This document shows, piece by piece, positions 27,236-34,933 of a stretch of 64,000 bases of DNA. Numbering within the stretch: position 1 is the stretch's first letter; every line of letters starts with the position of its first letter. The translations under genes were made by a program, and so were the position numbers. Under the pieces are notes generated by a model. The model saw nothing but the letters and a program-made list of their open reading frames with translations, was not told where the DNA came from and did no database searches. This DNA comes from RH-AL1 sp965214415 (lineage in GTDB: Bacteria; Pseudomonadota; Alphaproteobacteria; Rhizobiales; Beijerinckiaceae), in assembly GCA_965214415.1 (NCBI GenBank), contig CBDCBQ010000003.1, positions 1,364,001 through 1,428,000 of the forward strand. Direction: 5' to 3'.

Positions 27236-27363
27236 CGCTTTGACTCCCGCCTTCCTGAGGCGCTCTTGAATGACACAGCGGCGTGGGTGATCTTGCGCTG
27301 GTATTTTCTCACGCGTCGACAGCGTTGTATCGTGGCAGTCGGACAAGATCAGGAGGGATCGTG

Positions 27364-27618
27364 ATGGCGTCAAAAAGACGCTTTGAGGTGAGTGCGTCCG
27401 CACGATTGCAGGTGGAAAACCTAACGCGGCCCGAGAGAGCAGCGCTCGCAAAGCTATTTTCCGAAGAGCCTCCGCCAGCAGCTATGACGCGGCCTACCTC
27501 GACGGGACGTTTCGTGTCGCGTATCGGAGCCGAGAAACGGGTACTATGGCAGCGAAGCGACGGTGGTCGACCGGTTGTGCTGAGCATCGCCGACAAGTCT
27601 TACAGCGTCCCGGCGTGA
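27364..27618 (+). CDS. small RelE-fold-like protein in an AT-richer island
   Basis: An 84-residue protein (MASKRRFEVSASARLQVENL). Its end, RFVSRIGAEKRVLWQRSDGG followed by RPVVLSIADKSYS, follows the RelE/ParE-type pattern of short beta strands (R-V-L-W ... V-V-L-S-I). It is preceded by an AGGAGG ribosome site; GTG 27361 is an alternative start. The base composition is clearly AT-richer than the flanks. Its stop overlaps the next start as GTGA. Role unknown: a toxin-like or accessory partner of the downstream nuclease-like gene. Confidence 0.65.
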   Translation: MASKRRFEVSASARLQVENLTRPERAALAKLFSEEPPPAAMTRPTSTGRFVSRIGAEKRVLWQRSDGGRPVVLSIADKSYSVPA

Positions 27619-28229
27619 TATTTACGCGGCACGGATTGAATCTCACAATTGCGGAGACAGAACTCGCTTCGTTCAAAGTCTGGCTGTCTGGCAAGTCGTT
27701 TATCGGCGAACGAGAGATTGTGCGACAGATCCGCAATCGACCGCATATGACCTGCTTGCTGGGTCCGACTGGGTCGATATCAGCGCCAAACCTTATTCGA
27801 TGGGAGCTTCCGTTCGGCGGCCTCTACAAAGCAGACCTCGCCCTCGGCAATGATCATCGGCGCCAGTTCATGCTGGTGGAATTTGAAGGAGCCGAAGAAA
27901 TATCCTTATTTCGAAATGCTCGCACGGCCCAGTATCGCTACTGGGGCGCACACCTAGAACATGGCTTTGGTCAGCTCCTAGACTGGGCATCTTACTTCTC
28001 CTACAACAAGCGGGATGCAGCGTTGGCGGCAAATTTCGGCGGTCGGATCGACAACTGTACGTACCTTGTGATTTGCGGTCGAGATGCTGGTATTCTCGAT
28101 CAGATGGAACGAGAGCGTTTCACCTATCGGCGCGCGCATGTTCAAGTCGAAGGCGTGCAGTCTCAAATCCTTACCTACGACGAGATGGCTGTCGCTATGA
28201 CTAACAACCTCGAGATCTGGCGCTCGTGA
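27615..28229 (+). CDS. Shedu-like DUF4263 nuclease-family protein
   Basis: A 204-residue protein with the DUF4263/Shedu pattern: an N-terminal helical part with FIGEREIVRQIRNRPHMTCL, then the putative PD-(D/E)xK core D74 in YKADLALGND and E89 in FMLVEFEGAEE, then helical Q120 in EHGFGQLLDWASY, and the final strand TYLVICGRDAG. In Shedu proteins the third catalytic residue is a Lys two positions after the Glu; here that place is E91, so it may be inactive or variant. It starts at GTG 27615, overlapping the upstream stop by 4 bases. About 53 % GC against about 70 % around it suggests horizontal gain. Confidence 0.75.
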   Translation: MIFTRHGLNLTIAETELASFKVWLSGKSFIGEREIVRQIRNRPHMTCLLGPTGSISAPNLIRWELPFGGLYKADLALGNDHRRQFMLVEFEGAEEISLFRNARTAQYRYWGAHLEHGFGQLLDWASYFSYNKRDAALAANFGGRIDNCTYLVICGRDAGILDQMERERFTYRRAHVQVEGVQSQILTYDEMAVAMTNNLEIWRS

Positions 28230-28915
28230 CGCTCACCCTCCCGAAACGCCAAGCTTCAACCTCAGTCGCACGATCTGACGTGTCGCCCTGCTTCGATGCC
28301 GCCTTTCGTGCGCGTCTCGAGGACCTGATCGCCTGGCGACGCGACGTACGGCGGTTTCGTACCGATCCCGTCGAGCCGGCCCTAATCGAGCACCTGCTCG
28401 ATCTCGCGCAGGCCGCGCCGTCGGTCGGCAACAGCCAGCCGTGGCGCTGGGTCGAGGTGGCGAGCGACCGCGCGCGCGCGGCGGTACGACGCAGCTTCGC
28501 GAGTTGCAACGCCGAGGCCCTGGCCGAGCACGATGGCGAGCGGGCGGCGCTCTATGCGCGGCTCAAGCTCGAGGGGCTCGGCGCGGCGCCGGTGCAGTTC
28601 GCCGTCTTCTGCGACCGCGGCACGGCGCAAGGCCATGGGCTCGGCAGGCGGACGATGCCCGAGGCGCTCGATCAGTCCGTCGTCGCGATGATCACCACGG
28701 TTTGGCTCGTCGCCCGCGCGCATGGGCTCGGGCTCGGCTGGGTCTCGATCCTCGATCCCGACGAGGTCGCGCGCACGCTGGACGTCCCGGCGGACTGGCA
28801 CCTGGTCGCCTATCTCTGCCTCGGCTGGCCGGCCGAGGAACACCTTGATCCCGAACTCGAGCGGCACGGCTGGCAGGCGCGCGAGGCCGCGAGCCGTCGC
28901 ACGCTTGTGCGGTGA
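28226..28915 (+). CDS. bluB: 5,6-dimethylbenzimidazole synthase
   Basis: A nitroreductase-fold flavoenzyme that cannibalises its FMN to make the lower ligand of vitamin B12. The family motif RRDVRRFRTDPVEPALIEHL, then APSVGNSQPWRWVEV, and GWVSILDPDEVARTLDVPAD are present. The frame is open from GTG 28226, which overlaps the DUF4263 stop by 4 bases, but the conserved part starts at GTG 28280 (SPCFDAAFRARLEDLIAWRR), which may be the original start. It pairs divergently with cbiD, with the island between them. Confidence 0.92.
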   Translation: MTLTLPKRQASTSVARSDVSPCFDAAFRARLEDLIAWRRDVRRFRTDPVEPALIEHLLDLAQAAPSVGNSQPWRWVEVASDRARAAVRRSFASCNAEALAEHDGERAALYARLKLEGLGAAPVQFAVFCDRGTAQGHGLGRRTMPEALDQSVVAMITTVWLVARAHGLGLGWVSILDPDEVARTLDVPADWHLVAYLCLGWPAEEHLDPELERHGWQAREAASRRTLVR

Positions 28916-29862
28916 AGTTGCTGACCGGCGTCCGACGCCGCCGGCTCGGCCGCGACGCGGCGACGGTGGCGTTCTTGGCGACGATCGCCGCTCTCGCGAA
29001 CCTGGCCGGCCTGCCTTACATCCTGTTTCCCGAACTGGCCGCGCTCGCCTACGACGTGATCGGCAATCCGCAGGGCCGCTGGGCCCGGGTGCCGCTTCTC
29101 CTTGTCGTGACGCCGACCCTCGTCGCCGTGCTCGGCATGGAGGTCACGCGCTACCTCCCCTACGGCCTGCCAGCGATCCTGATCGTCGCCGGCGGCGGCA
29201 TTCTCATCCTGCGGGCGCTGCGCTCGCCGATCTTTCCCGCGCTGTCGGCTGGCGTCCTGCCGCTCGTCTTCGGCATCACGTCGTGGCGGTATCCGCTCGC
29301 GGTGCTGCTGGCATCGGGGCTGCTGGCGCTCGTCTCGATCCTGCAGCGCCAGCTCTTTCCAGCGCGCGAGCCCCCGCCCCGTCTCGATCCGACCCGCGTG
29401 TCGCCGGCCTGGCTCGCGGAGTTCGTCGTCTTCTTGTGCGTCGCCTACGCCGCCGTGGCGCTGACCGGCGCGCGAATGGTCCTCTACCCGCCGCTCGTCG
29501 TCACCGCCTACCACATGCTGGCCGAGCGCCCGCGCTGCCCTTGGGTGCCGCGCGTGCGCCGATTGCCGCTCGCCTGCTTTCTGACGGCCTGTGCCGGTGA
29601 TCTCGCCTACGCGGTGCTCGGGGATGGGCCGATCTCGGTTGCCTTCGCGGTGGCGGCCTCAATCGCGATTCTGCGCCGCCTCGATGCGCACGTGCCGCCG
29701 GCGCTGGCCGTCGCTTTGATCCCGTTCGTCGCGGGGCAGGCCACGCTGGCCTACCCGTTCGCGGTGGGTCTCGGCGCGAGCTTGGCGACGCTGGCGTTCA
29801 TGATCCACGCGCGGCGCGTCGGCCCTGTTCCGGCACTCGCGCCGGCGCGATCGGCCGTTTAA
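28912..29862 (+). CDS. HPP-like multi-pass membrane protein
   Basis: A 316-residue integral membrane protein with about 8-9 hydrophobic segments, e.g. VAFLATIAALANLAGLPYIL near residue 20 and LAVALIPFVAGQATLAYPFA near the end. The first part resembles HPP-family proteins (LFPELAALAYDVIGNPQGRW). Its GTG start overlaps the bluB stop by 4 bases, so it is co-translated with bluB. A role linked to cobalamin or its precursors is suggested only by this coupling. Confidence 0.7.
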   Translation: MKLLTGVRRRRLGRDAATVAFLATIAALANLAGLPYILFPELAALAYDVIGNPQGRWARVPLLLVVTPTLVAVLGMEVTRYLPYGLPAILIVAGGGILILRALRSPIFPALSAGVLPLVFGITSWRYPLAVLLASGLLALVSILQRQLFPAREPPPRLDPTRVSPAWLAEFVVFLCVAYAAVALTGARMVLYPPLVVTAYHMLAERPRCPWVPRVRRLPLACFLTACAGDLAYAVLGDGPISVAFAVAASIAILRRLDAHVPPALAVALIPFVAGQATLAYPFAVGLGASLATLAFMIHARRVGPVPALAPARSAV

Positions 29863-29919
29863 CGCGAACGCGAGAACCAAAGCCGGCTTCACCGCATTTT
29901 GGGCGCTGGAGGACACGCC

Positions 29920-30501
29920 ATGCTGGAAAAGATGCCGGCCATCATCGGCCATGCCTTGAGCGGGATCAGGCCTGGGCTCGAGAAGACCATCTACGCGAGC
30001 GCCGACATGGCAGCACCGGAGACGATCTCGCTGACCAGCGACGCGTTCCCCGACGGCGCGGCAATGCCGGTTCGCCACAGCGGCGATGGGGCGCGCGTGT
30101 CGCCGCCGCTGCGCTTCCGCCAAATCCCGTCCGGCACCCGCTCGCTGGCGCTTATCATCGAGGATGCCGACAGCCCGACGCCCGCCCCGCTCTGCCACGC
30201 GCTGGTGTGGAACATCGACCCGCTCGACGGCGGCGGCTTTCACGAGGCCGCGCTCGACACCGACGCCATGCCGACGACGCGCTCGGGTGCAGTGGTCGGC
30301 AAGAACTCGATGTTGTCGCTCGGTTGGCTGCCGCCCGATCCGCCGCCGGGCCATGGCGCGCATCGATACGTGTTTCAGGTCTACGCTCTCGACATGACCC
30401 CCGATCTCGAGGAAGGCGCCGGACGCGGCGCCGTCGTCGCCGCGCTGAAGGGGCATGTGCTGGCCAAGGGGCTGCTGATCGGCACCTACGAGCGCGAATG
30501 A
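29920..30501 (+). CDS. YbhB/YbcL family (PEBP-like) protein
   Basis: A 193-residue phosphatidylethanolamine-binding-protein fold. The typical strand order appears: FPDGAAMPVRHSGDGARVSP, then LALIIEDADSPTP, LCHALVWNIDPL and the loop PPDPPPGHGAHRYVFQVYAL. Bacterial members have no clear biochemical role. The ATG at 29920 has a GGAGG site 7 bases upstream. It stands alone, 57 bases after the membrane-protein gene. Confidence 0.9.
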   Translation: MLEKMPAIIGHALSGIRPGLEKTIYASADMAAPETISLTSDAFPDGAAMPVRHSGDGARVSPPLRFRQIPSGTRSLALIIEDADSPTPAPLCHALVWNIDPLDGGGFHEAALDTDAMPTTRSGAVVGKNSMLSLGWLPPDPPPGHGAHRYVFQVYALDMTPDLEEGAGRGAVVAALKGHVLAKGLLIGTYERE

Positions 30502-30567
30502 CGACCACCGATGGACTCCGCCGCCACCCTTAGACTAGAACAAAACATAAACATTGGGGGCGAGCGA

Positions 30568-30885
30568 ATGCGGCGGATGACCCGGGGCGACATGCCGGCG
30601 GACCCGGCCAGGGTGGTGCGCGCGTTGCGTGCCTGCCGGGAGACGATGCTGGAGGTGCAAGGCCGCGTGCGGCCGACCGGCCCGGTCTACCACGGCGCGT
30701 CGATGGTGATCGCCTCGATCGACGGGTTCGCCACGCTGCTGACCGGCCAGCGCTACTACTTCTCCGCCGACGGCTCGGTCGCCGCCGAGGCGCGACGTGC
30801 CGAGCTTCGCGAACAAGCGCTATGGGAGGGCGGCGAGGTCACGTCGGATCCGCCATCCAGCGCAGGGCCGAAAGGCTCGGCATGA
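30568..30885 (+). CDS. small protein of unknown function
   Basis: A 105-residue soluble protein (MRRMTRGDMPADPARVVRAL, then MVIASIDGFATLLTGQRYYF). The ATG at 30568 follows a GGGGGCGAG ribosome site; an in-frame start at 30511 would add 19 residues. The pattern of MLEVQGRVRPTGPVYHGASM resembles small proteins of unknown role in Hyphomicrobiales. It overlaps the 3' end of the DyP peroxidase gene on the other strand by 47 bases. Confidence 0.6.
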   Translation: MRRMTRGDMPADPARVVRALRACRETMLEVQGRVRPTGPVYHGASMVIASIDGFATLLTGQRYYFSADGSVAAEARRAELREQALWEGGEVTSDPPSSAGPKGSA

Positions 30886-32203
30886 ACAGGTATTCGCCGC
30901 CGCGCAGCACGTTGAACGTTTCGAGTCCGCCGCACCGCTTGCGCACCGGCTTGCGCGGCATCGTGAAGCGGCTGTCGGCGTCGTGCTGGCCGAGCAGCGG
31001 GTCGCGCTCGGGGCCAAGGTCGGCGAAATTGCCGTTGTCGATCCACTCGGCCTGCATGAACTCGATCGTCTCGATCGCCCGCGCCGACAGGAAGATGAAG
31101 GTGAGCCCGCGCTCGACCTCGTCGGCCGCCGCGCTGGCGTCCGCGTCGTAGGGCGGCCCGAACGCCGTCGAGCGGCGGATCACGCGGTGGATGTTGACGT
31201 CGGTGAGGATCGCCAGCTTGGCGTCGCGCGGATTCATGCGGCGCATGTGCGCGGAAGCCGGCACGACATGCCCGTGCTCGTCGTCGGCATAGCCGAAGTC
31301 GTTGTTGCGCATCGGGTCGGCGCCGAGTTCGGGATCGTCGCGCTCGGGCGCGAGCGATAGTGGCGCGCCGGAGCGCCAGCGGCCGACGAGCTTCGCGGCA
31401 AGAAACTCGCGCTCGTCCTCGGTCGCGGCGTTGGCGTCGAGGAAGCGATTGAAGGCGCCGACACGCGAATGATATTTGCGCAGGACGACGTACGTGCCGT
31501 TGCGGCCGAGCACGTCGGGACTTGGCGTCGCCAGCGGCAGGCCGGTCTCGCTCGAATGGCCGAGCAGGAACTCGCCCGCCGCGATCGGCCTGCCCTGCCC
31601 GGGCAAGGGATCGACGCCGCTTCCGGCGATCGCCGGGTTCGAGATGTTGTCGCGGTAGCCGAACGGATTGCGGTCGTCCAGCCGCGCGCCGAAATCCTGC
31701 GAGCCCAGCAGGGTCACGCCGGAGAGCGTGGCGAAGGCGGCCCGCGCCTTGTCGAGCGTGTGGCGCCTGCCCTCCTCGTTGTCGCTGAAGATCGACAGCG
31801 CGACATGCACCTCGGAGCCAGCGAACGGCGCGTCCCAAAGGCTCGGATCGTTGGCGCCGGTGTCGCGCAGTTTTTTCGCGCGCGCGGCCATGCCGAGCCG
31901 GAACGGCTCAGGGAAGCTTGCCAGCGACGCGGCCGGCAGCTCGAGCGCGCGCAACCCTGCATGGCTCAACGCGACCGAGATCCAGGCCTCGCGCGCCTGG
32001 TGCCAGTCGGCCGCCGAGCCGACATGCGGCGCGAGCGCCCGCAGCAGCGCGCGTCCGCCCGCGGCGGTGTCGATGCGCAGCATCACATGCGTGCCGAAAT
32101 ACGGCTCCGGTCGATAGCGCAGGATCGTCGCCTGGATATCGTCGAGCGGCAGCGTGACGGCGTGCGGGCGGAACCGATGCGCGAGGCTGGCGAGGATCGA
32201 CAT
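30839..32203 (-). CDS. Dyp-type peroxidase family protein
   Basis: A 454-residue heme peroxidase of the DyP superfamily. The characteristic distal loop GFRDG appears in modified form as PFGYRDNISNPAIAGSGVDP, where Asp of the RD pair is the distal acid. The proximal-heme His is expected in VVPASAHMRRMNPRDAK. The C-terminus LNVLRGGEYLFMPS (visible as FNVLRGGEYLFMP) matches class P/V proteins. There is no signal peptide. It is co-transcribed with the 202-residue gene upstream, 3 bases away. Confidence 0.87.
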   Translation of the reverse strand: MSILASLAHRFRPHAVTLPLDDIQATILRYRPEPYFGTHVMLRIDTAAGGRALLRALAPHVGSAADWHQAREAWISVALSHAGLRALELPAASLASFPEPFRLGMAARAKKLRDTGANDPSLWDAPFAGSEVHVALSIFSDNEEGRRHTLDKARAAFATLSGVTLLGSQDFGARLDDRNPFGYRDNISNPAIAGSGVDPLPGQGRPIAAGEFLLGHSSETGLPLATPSPDVLGRNGTYVVLRKYHSRVGAFNRFLDANAATEDEREFLAAKLVGRWRSGAPLSLAPERDDPELGADPMRNNDFGYADDEHGHVVPASAHMRRMNPRDAKLAILTDVNIHRVIRRSTAFGPPYDADASAAADEVERGLTFIFLSARAIETIEFMQAEWIDNGNFADLGPERDPLLGQHDADSRFTMPRKPVRKRCGGLETFNVLRGGEYLFMPSLSALRWMADPT

Positions 32204-32206
32204 GGC

Positions 32207-32815
32207 TCAGCCGATCTTGTCCAGGAATTCGGTCAGCGCCTTGTCCATCCGCTGCATCCGGCGGACGTCGGCGACGGAGGTGCGCGGGTTGGCGACGAAC
32301 CAGGCGTCGGCCGGCACCTGGCACGAGGCGATGAAGTCCTTGATCGAGGGATCGCGCATGCCGGGCCAGCCCTCGATCGCCGAGAAGATCAGGTCCATCA
32401 GCTCCGGGATCTTGGTCTGGAAGTCGTTGATGTAGGCGTCCCAGTCGCCATCATAGGAGGTGGCGAAGAGAACGCGCGTGTCGTTGTCGAAGAAGACGAC
32501 GCGCATGTCGTGCAGCGTGCCGACCTTCTGCGCCGCGAAAAAATTGCCGCGCACCAGCTTGAAGATGCGGCGCAGGCGATCGGCGGCGCCGGGCTTCAGC
32601 CTGCCGATCGCCGTCAGTTCGGAAACGTTGCCAGACTGCGCGCCGACGCGGCCGGCGCTGCCGAGATTGCCGTCGTGCTCGGGATCGGCATCGCGCATCA
32701 CCTGCTCGATGCCGAGCTTGGTCAGCGTCGGCAGATCGCCGACCGTGTCCTCGATCCGGCGGCGGATGTCGGCGAGGCGGCTGGCCTTGCGCGGCTCGGA
32801 CTGGTCGCTCGTCAT
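32207..32815 (-). CDS. protein of unknown function linked to the DyP peroxidase
   Basis: A 202-residue cytosolic protein with no signal peptide: SRLADIRRRIEDTVGDLPTL, LVRGNFFAAQKVGTLHDMRV, LFATSYDGDWDAYINDF and DPSIKDFIASCQVPADAWFV. It occurs immediately upstream of a DyP peroxidase with 3 bases between stop and start, so the two act together. The pattern DMRVVFFDNDTRVLFATSYD suggests a ferredoxin-like or dimeric alpha-beta fold, as in DyP half-domains. Function unassigned. Confidence 0.7.
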   Translation of the reverse strand: MTSDQSEPRKASRLADIRRRIEDTVGDLPTLTKLGIEQVMRDADPEHDGNLGSAGRVGAQSGNVSELTAIGRLKPGAADRLRRIFKLVRGNFFAAQKVGTLHDMRVVFFDNDTRVLFATSYDGDWDAYINDFQTKIPELMDLIFSAIEGWPGMRDPSIKDFIASCQVPADAWFVANPRTSVADVRRMQRMDKALTEFLDKIG

Positions 32816-32946
32816 GGGTGTGTCCCGTCGTCTGCGAACATCGCGAAAGGTGCGCCGCTCGGGGCGCGAGTCAAGCCTCGCGGATATGTGTTGCGATGCA
32901 CGCAAACCAAGCCGCGCGTGGTGTGTTGACGGAGCGACACTCATCC

Positions 32947-33510
32947 ATGCGGCGGAACGACATGACCCCACCTTCAACGACGACCCGAGTCATTGGCTTG
33001 GTGCTGCTAAGTGTGGCTGCCTTGTCGACGGCACCGGCCTTCGCGCAGGGCACCACCGAGCAGCGCGAGGCCTGCACGCCCGACGCGATACGGCTCTGCG
33101 CGGACACGGTTCCCGACGTCGGCCGCACCACGGCCTGCATGAAATCGCATTTCAGCGAGCTGAGCCCACGCTGCCAGACGGCGTTCGCAGGGCCGCCAGC
33201 CGCCAAGACTCCCACCACGAAAACCGTGGCGTCCAAGCCGCTCGCTCCGAAGGCTCGCGTGGCGCGGGCACCAGCTCCCGCGCCCGTTGCGGAGGCCGCG
33301 CCGCCGATGATGACGCATCATCGCCGTATGGCGGTCGTGGCGCCGGCGACGCACCGTGTCGCTCACCATCCCGTGGCGACCCGCGTCGCGGCGCGCGGCG
33401 ATCACGAGACGCGCGAGGCGCGCCGCGTGATCGGCCACCTCTGCGGCTCGAACGTGATCGATCCCGGCACCTGCGGCTTCATGGGCAAAATGCTGACACT
33501 CTCGGAATAG
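32947..33510 (+). CDS. exported cysteine-containing protein of unknown function
   Basis: A 187-residue protein with a signal peptide (TTRVIGLVLLSVAALSTAPA, cleaved after AFA near residue 33). The mature N-terminal part has a Cys-rich repeat-like stretch, EACTPDAIRLCADTVPDVGR then TTACMKSHFSELSPRCQTAF, reminiscent of cysteine-rich (GLG1-like) repeats. An Ala/Pro/His-rich linker follows, and a C-terminal pair of Cys (HLCGSNVIDPGTCGFMGK). ATG 32962 is an alternative start. Function unknown; periplasmic. Confidence 0.7.
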   Translation: MRRNDMTPPSTTTRVIGLVLLSVAALSTAPAFAQGTTEQREACTPDAIRLCADTVPDVGRTTACMKSHFSELSPRCQTAFAGPPAAKTPTTKTVASKPLAPKARVARAPAPAPVAEAAPPMMTHHRRMAVVAPATHRVAHHPVATRVAARGDHETREARRVIGHLCGSNVIDPGTCGFMGKMLTLSE

Positions 33511-33515
33511 CGCGA

Positions 33516-33731
33516 TCAGGTGTCAGGGTGACGCGCCCCGTCGCCCTGCTCCGGCTCGTCTCCGCGCGCGGTGACCAGCTTGACGACGAAAGCGTCGAAG
33601 GAAGCCTTCGCCACTGCGGTCCGCCAGCAGCCGGGATTGCCGCAGGAGTACCCGGCCAGCACGACCGCCGCGATGCGCGCCTCGCAGCGGCACACGCCCT
33701 TCGGCGGCATGACGCTTGTCGAGGTGCTCAC
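33516..33731 (-). CDS. small Cys-rich protein of unknown function
   Basis: A 71-residue protein with cysteines in KGVCRCEARIAA and GYSCGNPGCWRTAVAKASFD, a spacing that could form a metal site (C-x-C ... C-x4-C). No family was recognised. Its start overlaps the stop of the 78-residue gene upstream by 4 bases (ATGA), so the pair is translated together. It lies 5 bases from the convergent exported-protein gene. Confidence 0.55.
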   Translation of the reverse strand: MSTSTSVMPPKGVCRCEARIAAVVLAGYSCGNPGCWRTAVAKASFDAFVVKLVTARGDEPEQGDGARHPDT

Positions 33732-33964
33732 GAGGCTTCCGCCGGCTGCTTGGCGGCGACCGCCGCGACGAGGCCGGGCGCCGCGAAACGGATTTCGCGG
33801 GCGAGCTTCTGAACGTTCTGGTCGTTCGAGGTCGCCTTCACGCGCTGCGCAAGGCCATCGAGCAAGGCGTCCAGCGCCTGCTCGAGGCTGGCGGCGGCTT
33901 CGATATGTTGGGCAAGACTCTCGAACGACGACATGCAGGGGTTCCCGGTCGGGCTGACGATCAC
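33728..33964 (-). CDS. small helical protein of unknown function
   Basis: A 78-residue protein from GTG 33964, mostly amphipathic helix (SSFESLAQHIEAAASLEQAL, then DALLDGLAQRVKATSND). The GTG overlaps the stop of the glycosidase gene upstream by 4 bases. An ATG at 33934 is an alternative start. Together with the following Cys-rich gene it may form a small accessory module at the end of the operon. Confidence 0.55.
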   Translation of the reverse strand: MIVSPTGNPCMSSFESLAQHIEAAASLEQALDALLDGLAQRVKATSNDQNVQKLAREIRFAAPGLVAAVAAKQPAEAS

Positions 33965-34749
33965 GGCGCCCGCACGCTCAGGCCGACCATCGGCCCGACG
34001 GGCAGGAGCTGCGTGGTGCTTCCGATCTCGGGTGCATAGAGGCTCGAGATCGAGCCGTCGAGAAAGAGCGCGTTGGCGCAGCCGAGCTTGTCGCGAAACA
34101 GCGAGGCGAAACGATAGAAGCTGACGGGATCTCGCGAAATGGCGAAGACGATCGTGCGGCCATTGCGCACGCCGACGCCGTTACGGATCTTGAGCGAGGT
34201 CCCATCCGGCTGGATGCGCGGATGGATCCCGCCGTCGATCACCAGCATCGGGCCGGACTGGGTCGCGAAGGCCGGATGCAGATTGGCCGCGAGAAAACGC
34301 TCCGTCTCCATCACGCCGGCGCCGCGCGGCCCGAAGTAGAAGATGCCGTTCGGCTTCATATGAAAGTTGCCCGGCCCGTCGCGGGTGTTGGCCGCGCGAC
34401 GCATCTCGCCGCCCTCGATGAAGAGGCCGACCGGCGCCAGGTTCTCCTCGAACATGCCGGCGTTCATCGCGAAGACCAGCGTCTGCTTGTCCTGCCCCAG
34501 CGCGGCGGCGAGCTGGTCGAAGGTCGCGTAGGGCTTGCCGGTGCCGTCGCGCCAATAGAGGCGGAGGGCATCGGCTTTGGCATCGGTCCTAAGGTCGACG
34601 GTGCAGACGGAATAGGCGGCGCCGTCGTAGTCGAGATCCTGGCAGGCCCGCGCGTTCGCGCCGGCGAGGCCGAGCATCCACAGCAGGCCGGCCAACAGGA
34701 GCATCGGTGACGCGGAACAGGCCTGTCGATAGGCGGTTCTCGCTACCAT
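33961..34749 (-). CDS. phosphodiester glycosidase family (DUF2233/NAGPA-like) exported protein
   Basis: A 262-residue protein with a signal peptide (SPMLLLAGLLWMLGLAGANA, cleaved near residue 35 after ANA). The domain has the NAGPA pattern: VFAMNAGMFEENLAPVGLFI, FHMKPNGIFYFG, MLVIDGGIHPRIQPDGTS, IRNGVGVRNGRTIVFAISRD and CANALFLDGSISSLYAP. Members cleave sugar phosphodiesters outside the cytoplasm. The start ATG is at 34749. It leads a three-gene run with the two small genes downstream. Confidence 0.88.
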   Translation of the reverse strand: MVARTAYRQACSASPMLLLAGLLWMLGLAGANARACQDLDYDGAAYSVCTVDLRTDAKADALRLYWRDGTGKPYATFDQLAAALGQDKQTLVFAMNAGMFEENLAPVGLFIEGGEMRRAANTRDGPGNFHMKPNGIFYFGPRGAGVMETERFLAANLHPAFATQSGPMLVIDGGIHPRIQPDGTSLKIRNGVGVRNGRTIVFAISRDPVSFYRFASLFRDKLGCANALFLDGSISSLYAPEIGSTTQLLPVGPMVGLSVRAP

Positions 34750-34870
34750 CTCGCATCGCCACCTTTGCCAAGCCGGGCGGCTTGCGATACCGACGCGGTT
34801 TCGTTGGCGTTTGGGGCTTTTTGGAGGGCGCGCGGCAGCGCACTCGATGCGGCACGCGCCGACGCGCCCC

Positions 34871-34904
34871 GTCTCTCGAAACGCCCCATCTCTCGGAACG
34901 CCCA
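34871..34904 (+). repeat. 17-base direct repeat in the ribB leader
   Basis: Two near-identical 17-base units (GTCTCTCGAAACGCCCC and ATCTCTCGGAACGCCCA) lie head to tail 30 bases before the ribB GTG. They could be a regulator site or a slippage product. No FMN riboswitch core was recognised in this leader. Confidence 0.45.
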
Positions 34905-34933
34905 TCCGCCAAAAGGCCCATTCAGAGGTTCGT

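Noticed and set aside
27228..27269. 13-codon frame with a very strong ribosome site on the strand opposite cbiD
   Set aside because: Too short to call as a gene; it lies in the 5' end of cbiD and may be chance or a breakpoint remnant.
27236..27363. Cobalamin riboswitch between cbiD and bluB
   Set aside because: No B12-box-like sequence was found in the short non-coding parts; the space is filled by the island.
34750..34933. FMN riboswitch upstream of ribB
   Set aside because: No conserved RFN core sequence was recognised; only a short 17-base repeat is present.
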